Positions 31,526 to 49,669 are shown, counted from the first letter of the stretch. The stretch: 64,000 bases of DNA from Symbiodinium natans (GCA_905221605.1 CAJNDS010000868.1:60001-124000), one strand, 5' to 3'. Numbers and translations: made by a program. Notes: generated by a model not told the origin, from the sequence alone.

Positions 31526-32940
31526 CTTGCAAACATCACAGATACAGGCAAAGCCTTTTGCACGCACAGTACACGCGTCGTGGGTGTTCACACTGCATTT
31601 GAACTGGTCCTTTGTTTGATGGCGTGTCTTATTTCGGGGCACACAACCAAAACGGGTCAGCGTTTCCGTAGCAGAGGTATGGCAAGATGATTGGAACAAC
31701 ATGTACTGCCGCTAGTGTGGCTATCCCCCCAAGGCATGCTTGACTGTGACTAAGCTTGGACTGATGCAAGCACTTCGCAGGCCGACAGTGTCTCGGTGCA
31801 CAGATCCCCAGGCAACTCCCCTTTTGCAAGTGGCTTGGCTTTTGCAAGTGGCTTGGCTTTGATCACGAACAAGTGAAGCGCAGCGAAACAGTCATCAAAC
31901 TGCCACAAGACATGCGAGAGTCGCACAAGTTCAACAAGACACATTCAATACACGCCAGCCCCACCGATTGACCTCCATGGCACGGGCTCTCCTTCGCAGC
32001 TTTGGATTGGTTCATAGGCGTGGGAATCCATCGAAGCAGCGTGCCTCAAGCCAAAGCCAACGCATCTACAAGCAACTGGCACCCAGCGGCACCCCGTCCT
32101 CCACCCACAGGTTGGGCACTTCAGATTCTCCCTTGAACCAGATTGGCCACACGAGCCTGAGGGCTGCCTCAAAACTCAGAACCACCGACACACCTGACAC
32201 ACCTTGGCCAAACCGGCTGCAGCGGATGCCATGCTTGCGACGTCATGCCTCGTGCCGCGAATGCGCGAATGCTGAGGTGGGGGAACCGACACTGCCATCG
32301 TGATGTCTGAAGCCTTCCTCATAGATTTGGCAGGCAGAGAGAACGAGAAAACCGCGGGGACTGACCTGTAGAGCTGCGTCTCACAGGGCTTTTCGACCAA
32401 ACCTACGAATCCCATACAGGGGGAAAACGAAAACGAATGTTAAACATGAGGACATTCATAGGGTTTCTTGTTCATTTCGCTCCAAATAAGATGCAGAGAA
32501 CTTGATCAGCAGTTCGATTCAGAATGCCGTGCAACTTTTTTCCGGGTCATTGCTTTCATTTACATCTGGGTTTTAGACCACGCAGGGCAGTAAATGGCTC
32601 GCGACGAAGCAAAAAAAGGTTCCCATCAAACAATCCGATTTCAGCGTGTCAACTTTGCACCTCACCTACCCCTAAGGTTGTACAGTTGTACCCTTAATAT
32701 TGAAGTATTCCCTCAGCAACCTCCTAATACGCCAACTATGTAGCTGGAATTCATAGCGGGCCTTAAGCTTCTGACTTGTTGGGCTTGCTTGGAGAAAATT
32801 CGTGCCAGCAAATTCTGAGCCATACGGCGAGATTGCACAACAAAATGGCTAGCCGACGCAGCATGAAGCTGCGAAAAGAAGCTGAGCCTCATGCAGGCTT
32901 CATGCCAAATAATGACGTGGTTTTGCATCACAACCGTTTG

Positions 32941-33118
32941 AGTTCAGCGAAAAGGGTCAGGGAATCCAGCTTTTGGACCAGGTAGGCTCTCTACAACTTG
33001 AAAAAGCGGATTCCCCGCAAGTTTTAAGGGTGCAACAACTTGAACTCAGCGCACAGGGTCAGGGAATTCAGCTTTGGGACCACTCAGGCCATAAGGCTTT
33101 AAAAAGCGGATTCCCCGC
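32941..33118. repeat. Diverged direct duplication, two copies of about 78 bp
   Basis: Copy 1, 32941-33018, and copy 2, 33042-33118, share AGGGTCAGGGAAT, CAGCTTT..GGACCA and the identical end AAAAAGCGGATTCCCCGC. The middle part (about 25 bp) differs. It could be a short interspersed element inserted twice or a local duplication. Confidence 0.8.
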
Positions 33119-34369
33119 CTAGAGGCCCAAACTATTCCACAAACTGGATATAGGGTCCTAAGGAGAACTGGTATTCCACGAGTGAAGAGATGGAGGATGA
33201 TCAGCTATATGGGTAAGAAACCTGCAAGTATCATTGTAGGCGACTGGTGTAATGCTTTGATATACCTTATTCATGTTACAGCCTGCTAACCAGATGGTGC
33301 TGTAAACCACCAGTTGAAGCAGGCTTGAACTTTGCAGCACGAGTTATTGCAAGCCTGAAGGATCTCGGCAGGCAAGTTCATGTAGCGTTGTGAAGAGCGT
33401 AACGTGGGAAGCACTACCATGGCCTGCACAAGGCGGATGCCTTCTTCCGCGAACAACACAGCGCTTCTGCAGCTTCTGCAGAGCTGTTCTTGGTGAAAAC
33501 GCTTTCGCTGGGCCTCAACGGCCTCTTTTTCTGGCAGACCCTGATTGGGCCCCGCCAGATCATTAGCAGCACCCGGTCAGCATTTGACGGGGACAGTGTA
33601 GAGACGCGCTTGTCATGCTTGTGCACTTTGGCACCTCCATGACCCTCCAAAGAAAAATGGTGCGATGCAGCGAATTCCGTGCTTACAGGTTTACACTTCG
33701 GTCCTGATGAGCATGTCATGACCCTGGCTTGGTCTGAACCTTCTAAGTTCGAGTTGCACAGAAGGACGAGTTGCACATGTTCACCCAATGAGGCCCGTGT
33801 CCTCCGTAAGCCGTTGCAGCGTGAACGGCCAGATATGTGTACGGTGTCACCATCAGCCCAGCACAGGCCTCCACACGGCAAGCTGCAATAGGCAGAAAGG
33901 GATGTCTATTGAGTCTACTGAGCTCATCTGGTCAGGTCTCAAACTTAAGCGCCCTTTTTTGGGCACCCTACAAATTATGGACCGCTTTACAACAGCAACC
34001 CCAGAAGGGACGATATTCTAGAGAACTGACCATCTAAGCTCCGGGACATGCCTCGTCGAGTCCATGAACATCCTCAAACGCCTCATGACTGAAAAAAAAG
34101 TCCACACGAAAGGGAGTGAGGAGTGAGGAACCCAGATGATCGTAAGCAGTGAAAGCCATAAGAACCCAGCGGGCGCGAAAGGACAGGACTTCGACCCGTT
34201 TTGGTGTCGATCGGCCTGATTGCTATGACAGTAAACAGGGATGAGCACATGCGCAGGAGCCCAGGCATAAACCATTCCGACCCTAAAGTAACGCATACCT
34301 TTTCTCTTGCCCGAATGTGCCCGCTCGCTTCCGGGCTCAAGACGGAGGAGCATCAGGATTCACCTGAGA

Positions 34370-34421
34370 AAGCAGGATGCAGAAAGCAGGATGCAGAAAG
34401 CAGGATGCAGAAAGCAGGATG
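34370..34421. repeat. 14-bp tandem repeat, about 3.5 copies
   Basis: The unit GAAAGCAGGATGCA repeats without change. It falls outside any resolved gene. Confidence 0.85.
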
Positions 34422-35409
34422 CCACGGGGTCTGCCGACTCGATTCTGAGATCGGCACATCTGGGGCCCTGATGCGGGCTTCGCTGTTCACATACATCAGA
34501 CCATTCCTTAGCAACAGGAGCTTTCGACAAGATGGAGCGAAAGGACAGTTGGCCACAGCACCCCGTCAAAACTCAGGAAGGCACTCAGACTCATGCAAGT
34601 TCCTGCATCGCGGCGTGCCCCGAAGCAAGATGCGTGTGGGGGGTCCCCCGGTTACATGACAGTTACATGTGGGAATCACTTCTCCTCTCAGAGCTCTCGC
34701 GAGGAAAGGTTGCACTCGCTGGCCGGGGCCTGGCAGATGACAGGCTCGGGAACACCTTTTACCATCCTCATTGCGCAATGATCCGATTGAGGGCGGAACT
34801 CACTGCAGGCCGTGTCACAGGTATCGCACAGGCAACACAAACAATGTTCAGGAGCCTATCACAACCTGCATGGGGTCCTTGTCCATACTCCACTAAACCA
34901 CAGCGAAGCTTGCCAAGCCAGCATTGTCAATAACAAATTGCCTACGAGCCACTCTGCACAAGCGTCAGCAAATCAAACTTCTGACAAACTTGACATTTAC
35001 GCCCTCTGCAACAAAAACGGAACCGTTCCAAGGACACAAGAAAGAACGCTTCCATCGTGTCACCCGCCCATGATCTCCTATCGCTGCGCCTGCGCCCGCT
35101 TGGAGGACGGCAGCCCGGGCAGTTGCTCCTGGGGTCTGACACGCTTGGTCCCGGATGTCGTGCCAAACTGCCGATTAACCAATGACAACTTGATTGAAAT
35201 TCGCTACAACTGCGTCCTGCCGTCTTGCATGTCGCCAACCTGCTTCACCTTGGCGCCCAAAGTGGCATGCCTTCACTGCAAGTGTTGCGCGCAGCAACTG
35301 AGCTGCCAACCAGCTCCTCGACGTAGGCAGCCAGTCGTTCCCACATCTGCTCCCAATGTAGAAACCTCCACAGCTGCTGCTTTTTTCTTGTTAGCAAAAG
35401 GCTTTTGCA

Positions 35410-35646
35410 TCACCGAACAAGACATCCGAGCGAGACCCTGGGGCCGATATCGGACCCTTCCGTGACGCATCTCCGCAGCCGAGGGACCAGGGATCCAAGA
35501 GACTGTCGGAAACTGTCATAAACCTTCTCCATGGAGCCCCCACTTCTCATTGCAAGCCGGGCTTCATGAGCACCATCAAACAGCCCTACCTCATGAAACC
35601 TTCTCATGTTGTCTGGATTTCCATGAGGGCCTGGGAATCCTGTCAT
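35410..35646 (-). other. Unassigned coding-like open frame
   Basis: The frame contains NMRRFHEVGLFDGAHEARLA and GSMEKVYDSFRQSL, which read like protein but match no family I know. It could be an exon of an unrecognised gene, or chance. Confidence 0.2.
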
Positions 35647-35847
35647 AAATTACTGGCCGTTGGATGCAGTGAGTGGTAGGCAACTCCATGCTTGATGCAA
35701 CACAGACTTGCTGAAAAAGAGCGTAGCCTATGAGATCTTTGGCCGTTTAGCAATAAAAATTCGATCACGAGACATCCTTTCTTCCTCCACAGGCCCCACG
35801 ACATCCCACGACCCATGTCGACCCTGTGAGGAGCCTGTGAAAAACAG

Positions 35848-35896
35848 GGCCTTCGGGCCTTAGGGCCTTCGGGCCTTAGGGCCTTCGGGCCTTCGG
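35848..35896. repeat. GGGCCTTCGGGCCTTA-type tandem repeat
   Basis: About five alternating copies of GGGCCTTC and GGGCCTTA. Each GGCC-bearing unit is partly palindromic. Confidence 0.8.
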
Positions 35897-36149
35897 GGGA
35901 GTTCTCAATGCTTTTCGAACACCGATCAAAGGAACACTGGTACAGTAGGGAGCTGACGGAGCTCCACGGAGTTGGCGTGTTTCGCAGTAACAGAAAAACG
36001 AGGCAGATTCTCACTTCTTGACGGACTTCCAAGGTAAGGTGGAGGGCTTGCTGAGGCGCGCACTGCCTTGTCGACTCATCGACCTGGCAAATCAACTGTA
36101 TGTATGTGTGCCGATGTTTTAAACGGCCATTCAGGGGGCCCAACCTTCA

Positions 36150-38205
36150 CGTCCAGTTGCGCACACTTCTCTTGCACTCGCAAGGTCTCCTGCATGAAAG
36201 CAAGGGCAGTATTGGACAAGGCTCTCGTGGCTCACTTGATTCCTTCTCTTTTTGTGCTCTCCCCTCTCTCTCTGTCTGTCTCTCTCTCTCGCTCTCTCTG
36301 CAAGATGTCTCTGCAGGCGCTCTCTGCGCCTCTCTAAGTTGGTCCGTGATCTGCGACTGCATGTCCTCGATCCTGCGCGTGGACTGCCTGTCGTCCGGGC
36401 CGTTGAAGCTCCCACTTTCTTCTACACTGTACACCCGACGATGACGCTTTAGACAACGGACCAGTACTCCAGACGCTGCCTGTCTCTTTTGCTCGTTTCC
36501 AGCGCAACTGTGTCCATGTCCTGACAAGCGAATTCCTGCTACAAACACTGTCACAAGACAGAAAGCGCTGTGTCCTTCTTGTCAGCTTTGGCAGCATCGA
36601 GATGCTTGATGGAATTCCTGAAGCAGTAGCTTCAATAGCAAGAAAAGTGAGGCTTCATGCCGTGGCAACCACTGCACGAGCATGCAGGCTCCAGATCAAG
36701 AGGACGTCGCGCATTATCGACTGCACCTTGCGGCTACCCAATCAGGCACAGGTGCAAGGAGAAGGTCTTTTCTTTGCTCCCGGCATCCTTTGCCAGAGCG
36801 AGGGCCTTCTGTGCCTGACATGATGTTTGAGACAGCGACTCATGGCTGCCTCACAACTTTATCACCCATTGCCTCGGAGAGGTCGCCAACTTGCTTCTCG
36901 CAGGACTCCACACGGGCCTCCACCTGTCTGATCGCGCAGCGCAACCGATGCAACCTTTGTACACACACCACCTGACCAAGCAGCTGCACCGCCCAAAATG
37001 CAGCTCGGGCCACGGGCAAGATGGGGGTGTTGGAACTGTTGTAGATTCAGCAAGAAACTGCGAAAAACAACATCACCATCTATACTGGGACAAATTATGC
37101 ATTTTGGAAAGCACCAACTGAACTGACTGCTGAACTCGGGCAAAACGGCTGGATGCCGCAAGAGAAGTTGACGGAGAGACTGCGAAACTCGATTCTTGAG
37201 ACTCATGGGCAAAAACCGAAAAAGACGGTTCAACAGCGTCTCGACCAGGAGGCAAGCACGACGTGGGGAGAGCAACACCAACACATGCCAAGGCAAGAGT
37301 CCCACATAGTCCCACCATGCAGCCTATGCATGGCGGCTCCTGGTTTCTGATTCTGTTGCTGTGGTGCAAGCGGCTACACATGCTGAACCAAATGAGCAGA
37401 TGGTAGCTCTCTCGCCTCATCCAGACGACCGCCACTGGAAGCCAGTACATCAGCAGCTTTGGTCTCAACCTTTCATCTGTTGATCATGCTGGATCCGCGA
37501 CCATGTAGCAGCAAACTAAACAAGGCACCTCATCCAACCGTTGCGTGAGCTTGATGATGATGATCCCCGTCTTCTCTACCCATGAAGCGTTGCCTTCAAG
37601 CGACGTCCTGAAGATCAGGAACAAGGCGCAATTTGGGCTCGGCATGATGTGCACGGCCACTCAAAGTCTAGTTTCTCCGCTGGGGTGCTCACGAATGCTC
37701 CTTCACGGTCTCCGACAAGGCATTCAAGTCCTTCCTTTTGAGATTTTGATGTTTGATGAACGAGAACAGCTTCACCTTCCGAGCTCCTCAGGATCTCCAC
37801 GATCTGCTCCAAGGAGTTGCAGCGATCTGGAAGCCCTGAGTCCTGCAGGGCATGCAGGGCGCAAGGGCCTGGATGTAGGGTTTTGGTTTGCGCGGCGCAT
37901 GGCAATGCGCAATGCGTCATCCCGGCCTTGATGGCCTTCTGGACGTCCGGGATAAGCGCGGCATATTCCTGACCGGAGAAACGAAGACGAGTCTGTGAGG
38001 CCCGTGCTTAAGCAAGCTGACTTCTTGCTGTACACGTGTCTAGTGAGTCTAGTGAGTCTAATGGCAAGAGTATGCATAAAAGCAATGTGACTCCTCAGGC
38101 TCTCAAGCTGTGCATAGGTTGTTTGGCTCCGGGGCCTCTCGTAGCTGCCGGACCAGGGTCTCGATCGATGCGTGCCGAACCCATCGGTTCAGAAACTGGC
38201 ACATA
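36150..38205 (-). CDS. Coiled-coil protein, spliced, unassigned
   Basis: Several minus-strand pieces with heptad character lie in order: about 38205-38140 (NRWVRHASIETLVRQLREAPE), 37972-37925 (EYAALIPDVQKAIKAG), 37840-37795 (SLEQIVEILRSSEG), 36930-36865 (VEARVESCEKQVGDLSEAMG), 36410-36315 (RRIEDMQSQITDQLREAQ) and 36195-36150 (TLRVQEKCAQLDVK). Several are flanked by AG|G and GC signals. They suggest one long coiled-coil protein, perhaps cytoskeletal. Exon ends, start and stop are not established, and two neighbouring genes cannot be excluded. Confidence 0.4.
36249..36300. repeat. (CT)n / TCTG tract
   Basis: A short CTCTCTCTGTCTGTCTCTCT run within the 36-38 kb coiled-coil gene region. The minus strand reads as a spurious Arg/Glu-rich frame. 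Confidence 0.6.
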
Positions 38206-38309
38206 GCGTCTGAGAGCGACTTTGCTCAGGGATGTTGCAACAAGGGATTGAAAAGCTCCGTGATGCCCCCGTGTCTGTGTTTGTGCGATGGCTTGTGTGC
38301 CTTCGTGTG

Positions 38310-40105
38310 CATGTGCCTCACGGCATATAACGAGAGTCACGATGTTTGACGTTCACGCGACAAATTTGTCTTTTCAGCTCTGGCCTGGTGCTGGCGTCGC
38401 TTCGCGACGCTGGCCAGCGAGTTGCAGAGCCATTGGATGCCCGTTCTCCTGCGAACAAACACTTAAACACTTATGCCTTCTCATGCGTGGTGACTTTTGG
38501 TTTGATTTGCTGGGTATAGAACAGAACAAAGATCGCAATGATCCTGCGAACACTTGTCCAAGTGTGCTGCTGCCAAACCGTCAACAGATCTTTGGTGAGG
38601 GCCTCAGCTGTCATGTGAGGGGACTAAACAAACAAGCTCACTAAAGTCTTCGCAGAGTCTCAGGCGAGCTTACGCCGCTCATCATGAACTGTCCTTAGGG
38701 TGGCAGGTGCCAAACTTGAAACGGATGCAAGCTGCATTACATCGTTACACCATGCAGCCCTTGTTGCATGGTACTTGGGACCAGACGCCACCAGTTGCGT
38801 CACATATTTGACATGAGAACGGCCTTCTCGCCTTGCACGTCGTGAGACGACCATCTAACAGAAACAGGTCTGCTGCGCATTGCCGCACCATGTCTGAGAT
38901 CATGCAATTCACAGAACAAACCGAAACGGGGGAGATGCTGGCTTCTCTCGTCACGACTCCGGTCGAAGCAGAAAATCGCCGGCAGCACTTTGGCTCAGAC
39001 TCAGTTTACACCTGTTGCCTTGCAGCCTGGCGCTACCAAGTAGAGGTCCAGCTCGAAAGCAGCTCTCCAGAAAACCTCCGGAACCAGCCAGATTGTTTCG
39101 AAGCAGCGTGGCACTCAGGAAGCCATGGTCGACTTCGAAGGCAGCTTGTCCACGTCCATCAGCACACGCGAGCATTTCCGGCCCTTCACGCCGTGATGAT
39201 GACCAGAACGATCTTCAGCACCTTGGCCCTTCTTTTTAAGGCCCAGAGCTGACATCCACCAAAGCCTCGGAGTGATGTGGCCTTGGATCTCAGGATCTCA
39301 GCTCGGTCTTATTTGTGATGACTTTTCCGCAGACAATCCCACACAGCTGACACCCACCAAATGCGCTTCAAGTCTCTCTTCCCGTCTTAACGTCATGCAG
39401 ACTGGTCCGTTGATGTCCTCATCCAGGCAAGATGCCGTCGAGAGGGCTCAGACTTGCATTGCTCATAATGCTCATACAATTTTCATACAGGCAAAACTAC
39501 TGCTAAGCTCCGCTGACCTTTGTAAAACAGTGCCCTGTTCTTCGTGTCAACACGGCAGCTCCAAAGAACTCTAAGTTGCGTAGCCTTCGTTTTACTTCGA
39601 AAGCCTTGGATTTGAAATTTCTTTCGGCTGTAGCTCAGAGCTAGGCACGGCTACTGGTCCCCACAGCCCCTGAGAAAAATTCAGATGTTGCATCGGCGGG
39701 GGGAGTGCCTGCTTGTGTTGTGTCCCTTCATCCGATGAAAGTTCAAGTTCCCTCGAACTGTCCTGCCAAAGGAAGAACCTTAAGCCTTGCAAAGTCCAGC
39801 TATGTCCAGCTCTTGGGTCGCAAGCACAAGACTAACAGATTCTGGATAACGACACGGGCAACGAGGATTTGCTCTGGCAATGAAACGCCTGTGCGCGTGT
39901 TCAGGCCAGCTCAGGCCAGCTCAGGCCAGCTGGAATGACCCTTCGCAAAGTCAATTCTGTCATGGTGGAAGGACAGTATCACGACTCGTGCGGACAAACC
40001 ATCTCCCCGCAGCAAGCGACTTTTCTGCTAGGGTCCTGCTATGCAGTAGCCCAACGCGTACAGGAGGCATGCCGGACCAAAAAACTAGGCCAGGCTTCAG
40101 GGCCT
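38310..40105. other. Gene-poor stretch downstream of the DnaJ gene
   Basis: No family match. A minus-strand stretch at about 39240-39130 (containing VKGRKCSRVLMDVDKLPSKS) is mildly protein-like. A 10-bp unit TCAGGCCAGC is repeated three times at 39901-39930. Confidence 0.35.
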
Positions 40106-40109
40106 GAAA

Positions 40110-41246
40110 TTAAACGCGAGACTTCGATAGTATTTCCCAGAGTTGCTCTGGCAGGCAACCTTTCATGCAAGAAAATATGGACATGCGCTCGCTGCACATG
40201 TGAAAATCTTGCGGGGTGCCAGCTGCCTTATTTTGCATCTGATCCTCCCGGACAAGAATCTGTACATCATCATCATGAGTGGTCGGAGACTGCTGGGACT
40301 CTTGTTGGCAACTTTGCGCTGCTTCAGGGGCTTTGCTTTGCGAGAGGAGATCTGCATATCTGTTGCAGTCTAACTCTGCATCCTCCTCGTAGACATCTTG
40401 CTCTCTTAGCGAGCTCCAATCTTGCACAGCTGCAGCGTGCTGCTGGGCCAGCATCTTGGATCGGTACTTCTCCTCCAGGGCTGCCATGGGGTCAGCAGGG
40501 CCATTTTGCAGCATCGCAAGGGCGATCTTCTGGCGACGCTGAAACTCCTCCATGTTCAGCTCCCTGCGAGGCCGGTCTGGTTGAACCTTGCGCCCGCTGA
40601 GCTGGTTCTGATCGCTCCATCTTGGACAGATGCCTGGCTGCAATGGATTATCATAGTACGTGATGGTGTAGGAGGCTTCTGACTCGAAGACTTCTTGAGT
40701 TAGGATGGTGTCATTCACCAATCCAACCATCAAGTAGAGAATGTCAACTCTTGCGTGCTGGAGCAAGACAACATTCTCAAACTGATGTTCCAAAGAGACG
40801 ATGTACTTCAGTCCAAGTCTGACAATATCTCGCATGTGCAGTGGCACATCAGCTAGATCAATGCGCACATAGTTCTCGACTTTGCCCATGCTCCAGTCTG
40901 GAGAACGGCCATCCACATTGCGTGCGCCCTCCCCGAAGAAAGCATCCACGAACTGGTCCACCTCTGCAGTACTTATGTTGTCTTCATCAAAGCCGCACTC
41001 GTCATACCTTCTGCGGCTGTCCTCGTTGCTTAGGCACGTATATGCCTTGCTGAGCTCCTGAAACCTTTCGTTCGATCCACCAGGTTTGTCCGGATGAAAT
41101 CTTAACGACAACTTCCGGTAAGCGCGAACGATGTCAGACTTTGACGCGTCAACGGGCACCCCAAGCACATTGTAGTAAGGCAGCTGCCGGCTTTCGTGTA
41201 CATGGTTGAATTCATGGAGTCGGCGCGCTGCACCCTGTGCTGTCAT
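40110..41246 (-). CDS. DnaJ-domain protein, intronless
   Basis: A J-domain co-chaperone. One uninterrupted 378-codon frame. The J domain spans about residues 22-88: helix II SDIVRAYRKLSLRF, the HPD signature at 51-53, then GGSNERFQELSKAYTCLSNEDSRRRYD. J domains stimulate ATP hydrolysis by Hsp70, so the partner should be an Hsp70. The remaining 290 residues have no zinc-finger (CxxCxGxG) repeats or Gly/Phe region, so it is not type I or classical type II. A middle block (residues 120-210) is mostly hydrophobic/beta-like and the tail is acidic and Gln-rich. The ATG at 41246 is supported by a plausible full J domain just downstream. An unbroken 1.1-kb frame is unusual here, where resolved genes have exons of about 50 nt. 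No signal peptide is obvious. Confidence 0.9.
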   Translation of the reverse strand: MTAQGAARRLHEFNHVHESRQLPYYNVLGVPVDASKSDIVRAYRKLSLRFHPDKPGGSNERFQELSKAYTCLSNEDSRRRYDECGFDEDNISTAEVDQFVDAFFGEGARNVDGRSPDWSMGKVENYVRIDLADVPLHMRDIVRLGLKYIVSLEHQFENVVLLQHARVDILYLMVGLVNDTILTQEVFESEASYTITYYDNPLQPGICPRWSDQNQLSGRKVQPDRPRRELNMEEFQRRQKIALAMLQNGPADPMAALEEKYRSKMLAQQHAAAVQDWSSLREQDVYEEDAELDCNRYADLLSQSKAPEAAQSCQQESQQSPTTHDDDVQILVREDQMQNKAAGTPQDFHMCSERMSIFSCMKGCLPEQLWEILSKSRV

Positions 41247-41249
41247 CGG

Positions 41250-41770
41250 AGTTCTGAAATAATCCTAAATTTTCGTTGAGTCAAGTGAGCCCTGCTTGAT
41301 TGCGGCAGCCGCAAGAGAGGCGAATGGCTAGTCTAGTCTAGCGTAGGTACCACTGCTTGATCTGTCAGTCACTGCTAGAAATCCACCACACACAGTTCAG
41401 ATAGGTCCTGCACGTCAAACGGCAGCACGGCCCGTATCACACCACTGAGCGCCATCACGATGATGCCTGAAGCGAACTAGCACGGCTACAAGGTTGAGGC
41501 CTGCTTGCTGAAAAGAAGCAACCTGCCTTGTTTGCAGCAAGCAGTCAGGAAGCCAGCAGTAAACGATGCAGCAGAAGCAGCCGGCAGCGGGGCTACCTGA
41601 TCAATGAATAAACGTGAAAAAAGAGCGCGGGTTCAGGTTGCTACTGCCTACACCTGGGTCCCCCTACCTGGTGCACGCGCATCTCGGCAAGGGAGACCCG
41701 CTTGAGGCTGTCAGTGCTCGCCACGAACATAGTCTGACCTGCGCCACGCGCTTGGTAAACGGTATCGAGG
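41250..41770. other. Spacer between WD40 and DnaJ genes
   Basis: About 500 bp that should hold the promoter or trans-splice site of the DnaJ gene and the 3' end of the WD40 gene. No motif is recognised. I looked for a relic of the dinoflagellate spliced leader upstream of the DnaJ start and did not find one. Confidence 0.4.
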
Positions 41771-41909
41771 TCATGTTGCTACAAGCGGATGTCTGAGAGC
41801 ACGACCACTGATGTCAGACGGTAGATCTTGCGGTAGAGGTGATGAAGACTTAGATGCAAGTGGTACTGCAACTGTTCTGTCACAAGCTCTTGGCCCTGGC
41901 CAGTCTCTG

Positions 41910-42578
41910 CCATCCATAACCCTAATCGCAGCAAAAACACCCCAGTGGCCAGACTCAGAACAACTCCACGACAACGCCATCGCTTCACTACCTGACTCAC
42001 TGAATACTTTCCCTTGCTCTTCGGAGGCCGCTGGAATGTGCTCCCCCACCTTCTTGGTTCGGGCATCTGCCAGTTGCAGGACACCATCCTCTGCACAGCA
42101 GACTGCTAGCAGATAGGCGCAAAGTGACAACGAACAATCACCATCCAGGCCTCATGGCCAAGAAGCAAGAACTCTTCATCCTCAAACGCCGAAATACAAG
42201 TGACAGCCGCTTCATGGGCCTGAGCAGATGTGCACATATGCGAATTTGCTGACAGGATCGATCTCAAAGTGCTGCTTGCGAATGGTGATTTACTGACCAA
42301 GCACCTTCTGCAGCATGTCACAGCTTCCATCGGCTCTCCAGAAACAGACTGCACCAAAGTCATCGGCAGACACAGGCCAGCCATGCATGAGGCAGATGGC
42401 AGAAACAGGAGCTGTGTGACCTAGGTAAGTTGTGCCAGTCCAGTCGCTCCATTCCTGACTGGCAAACTTCTTTAGCCTCTCGCCATCACGCCACAACTCC
42501 ACACACGTGTCCGCGCCGCCAGTTGCAAGGACACCACCAGAAGCAGCAAGGCAGCGGAGCCAGTAGTTTCGATCTCTA
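41910..42578 (-). CDS. WD40-repeat protein, partial
   Basis: Minus-strand exons encode beta-propeller blades. From about 42576 (after an AG) the frame reads WLRCLAASGGVLATGGADTC, then VELWRDGERLKKF, then YLGHTAPVSAIC, SADDFGAVCFW and RADGSCDMLQ, which is one full blade and parts of its neighbours. From about 42225 (AG|GCC) it reads AHEAAVTCISAFEDEEFLLLGHE and ends at a GC donor. About 42080-41920 reads LLAVCCAEDGVLQLADARTK and onward. These match the GH...W-D spacing of WD40 repeats. A tempting upstream frame (42600-42660) is out of frame with the first blade and is probably intronic. Neither terminus is found. No specific family (for example EMAP-like) can be chosen. Confidence 0.6.
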
Positions 42579-43469
42579 CAATGGATCCGCGGCTGGCGAC
42601 CAAGAATGCTCGCGGATGGTCGTCCAAGAACTTCCAGATCAAAGGGCCGAAGGTCTGAAGATCAGTGCGCCCACCGAAGCTTCGAGCAAGGGCAAGCAGC
42701 CACAGCTTGCGCTCGTCTTGGAACGCACGAACTTTGTCTTGGCTGCCTGCACCTGCAGCTTCAAAACGGAATACACACAATTGACACAATGCCCTTGAAT
42801 CTGTGAATGCAAAGAGGAAGCACTATCATTCGTCGCCACATCCACCACTTTGGTCTCTGCGGGATCGTCCGACTGGGCGCAAAGCTGGCGCCCAAGCGAT
42901 ATGAGGAGCCCAATGCAGAGCCTCGGCCGCAGCAACGCTCACGATCTGTGCACAACGGGCACAATCACGTGACCTTCGACTCTGGCTTCGCCAAGTTGCG
43001 TTGGAGGAATGCTCACCAGACACAGGCACGTGTTCAGAACTCTGCCTTAAGCTCGCAGCACTTTGCAGCAGTCAACCAACCTCTTGGCTAGAATTGCATG
43101 CCCTGTTCCGGCTGGATGCATGGCAAGCACAGGCAGCTTCGTTCGGAAGATGGTGTTCGCCACGAGATCACACCAGGAAACTCGAGCATCACAAAGGCAC
43201 GAGATGTGATCCCAGCGTGATCCCATGTGCCCATGTGCTTGAGCACAGCTTGCAAAGAGGCCCACATTAAAGATCGTGATGCTTTCCGGTGCGGTAAACA
43301 GGGGAGCCAGATCCGTGGTGTACCAAAATGGAAGCACTTCGTTACTTGCATATCCCTAGCATGCAAGCCTGGCATCTTGTTGCCGACGCTTCATGTCCTC
43401 CCAGACAAATCCGCTCTGCAACACAGTCACTCGAAGTGCAGCAGAGAGCGGGATTGAATCTGCAGGCCT

Positions 43470-45290
<1,821 letters not shown>

Positions 45291-45899
45291 AGAGTTCACG
45301 TTATGTCTGGTTTATTTGTTCAAGGTCTTCGTACTGCTTTTGCATGATCTGACCTAATTGAGCGGAGGAACCAAAGCACTACCTTACGCATACCCAGTTC
45401 ATGATTGATCATGCAGTACCTCCTCTGTGGGAGCCAGTAGGGAATGAACATGCCACAGCGAGGCATAGCTCTTGCGGCATGCTGTTGAGGAGGCGGCGGA
45501 GCGAAAGAACACTACCGGTGCATGGGTCGCGGGATTCTTCTCCAAGGCTGCGCTGCTGCTGTGAATCAAAGCAGCTCCAACCGCTACTCGCTACTCCTCA
45601 GGGCTTTGCTGACCCTACGGGCTTTTGCAGACTGCATGTGGCCAAGAACTTGTGCAACAGGCTCATTGAAATTTCTGAATCAATTCCAGCACTGCAGTCT
45701 TGCAAGACATGGACATGTCATCAGCACACTTTGCACAGAGCGGGCTGTCCCACTATGAGGTACACAGTTTGTGTGCCCTCAGCGTGCAACAAGCACAATG
45801 GTTCACTCAGCATCGTTGGCTCTACAACGGATGATGCTTTGCAGGGTAGTAGATTTATTTGCAGTCGCAGTTTTCGGGAGCACGCGCCGCAATGACACA

Positions 45900-49666
<3,767 letters not shown>

Positions 49667-49669
49667 GGC

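Larger units (their letters stand above)
31530..35400. other. Gene-poor stretch
   Basis: No family match on either strand over about 3.9 kb. A minus-strand open frame at 32176-32415 (containing VFSFSLPAKSMRKASDITM) looks mildly protein-like but is unassigned. Missing ends of the ropporin-like gene may lie near the left side. The region also holds the duplicated 78-bp repeat (32941-33118) and a 14-bp tandem repeat (34370-34421). Confidence 0.35.

Noticed and set aside
34370-34421. CRISPR-like array
   Set aside because: Units are contiguous 14-bp tandem copies without spacers, and the sequence is eukaryotic.
42472-42660. Frame with FLVASRGSIVEIETTG joined directly to the first WD40 blade as a frameshifted exon
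   Set aside because: An AG immediately before the in-frame WLRCLAAS stretch explains the change of frame as an intron end, so a frameshift need not be assumed.
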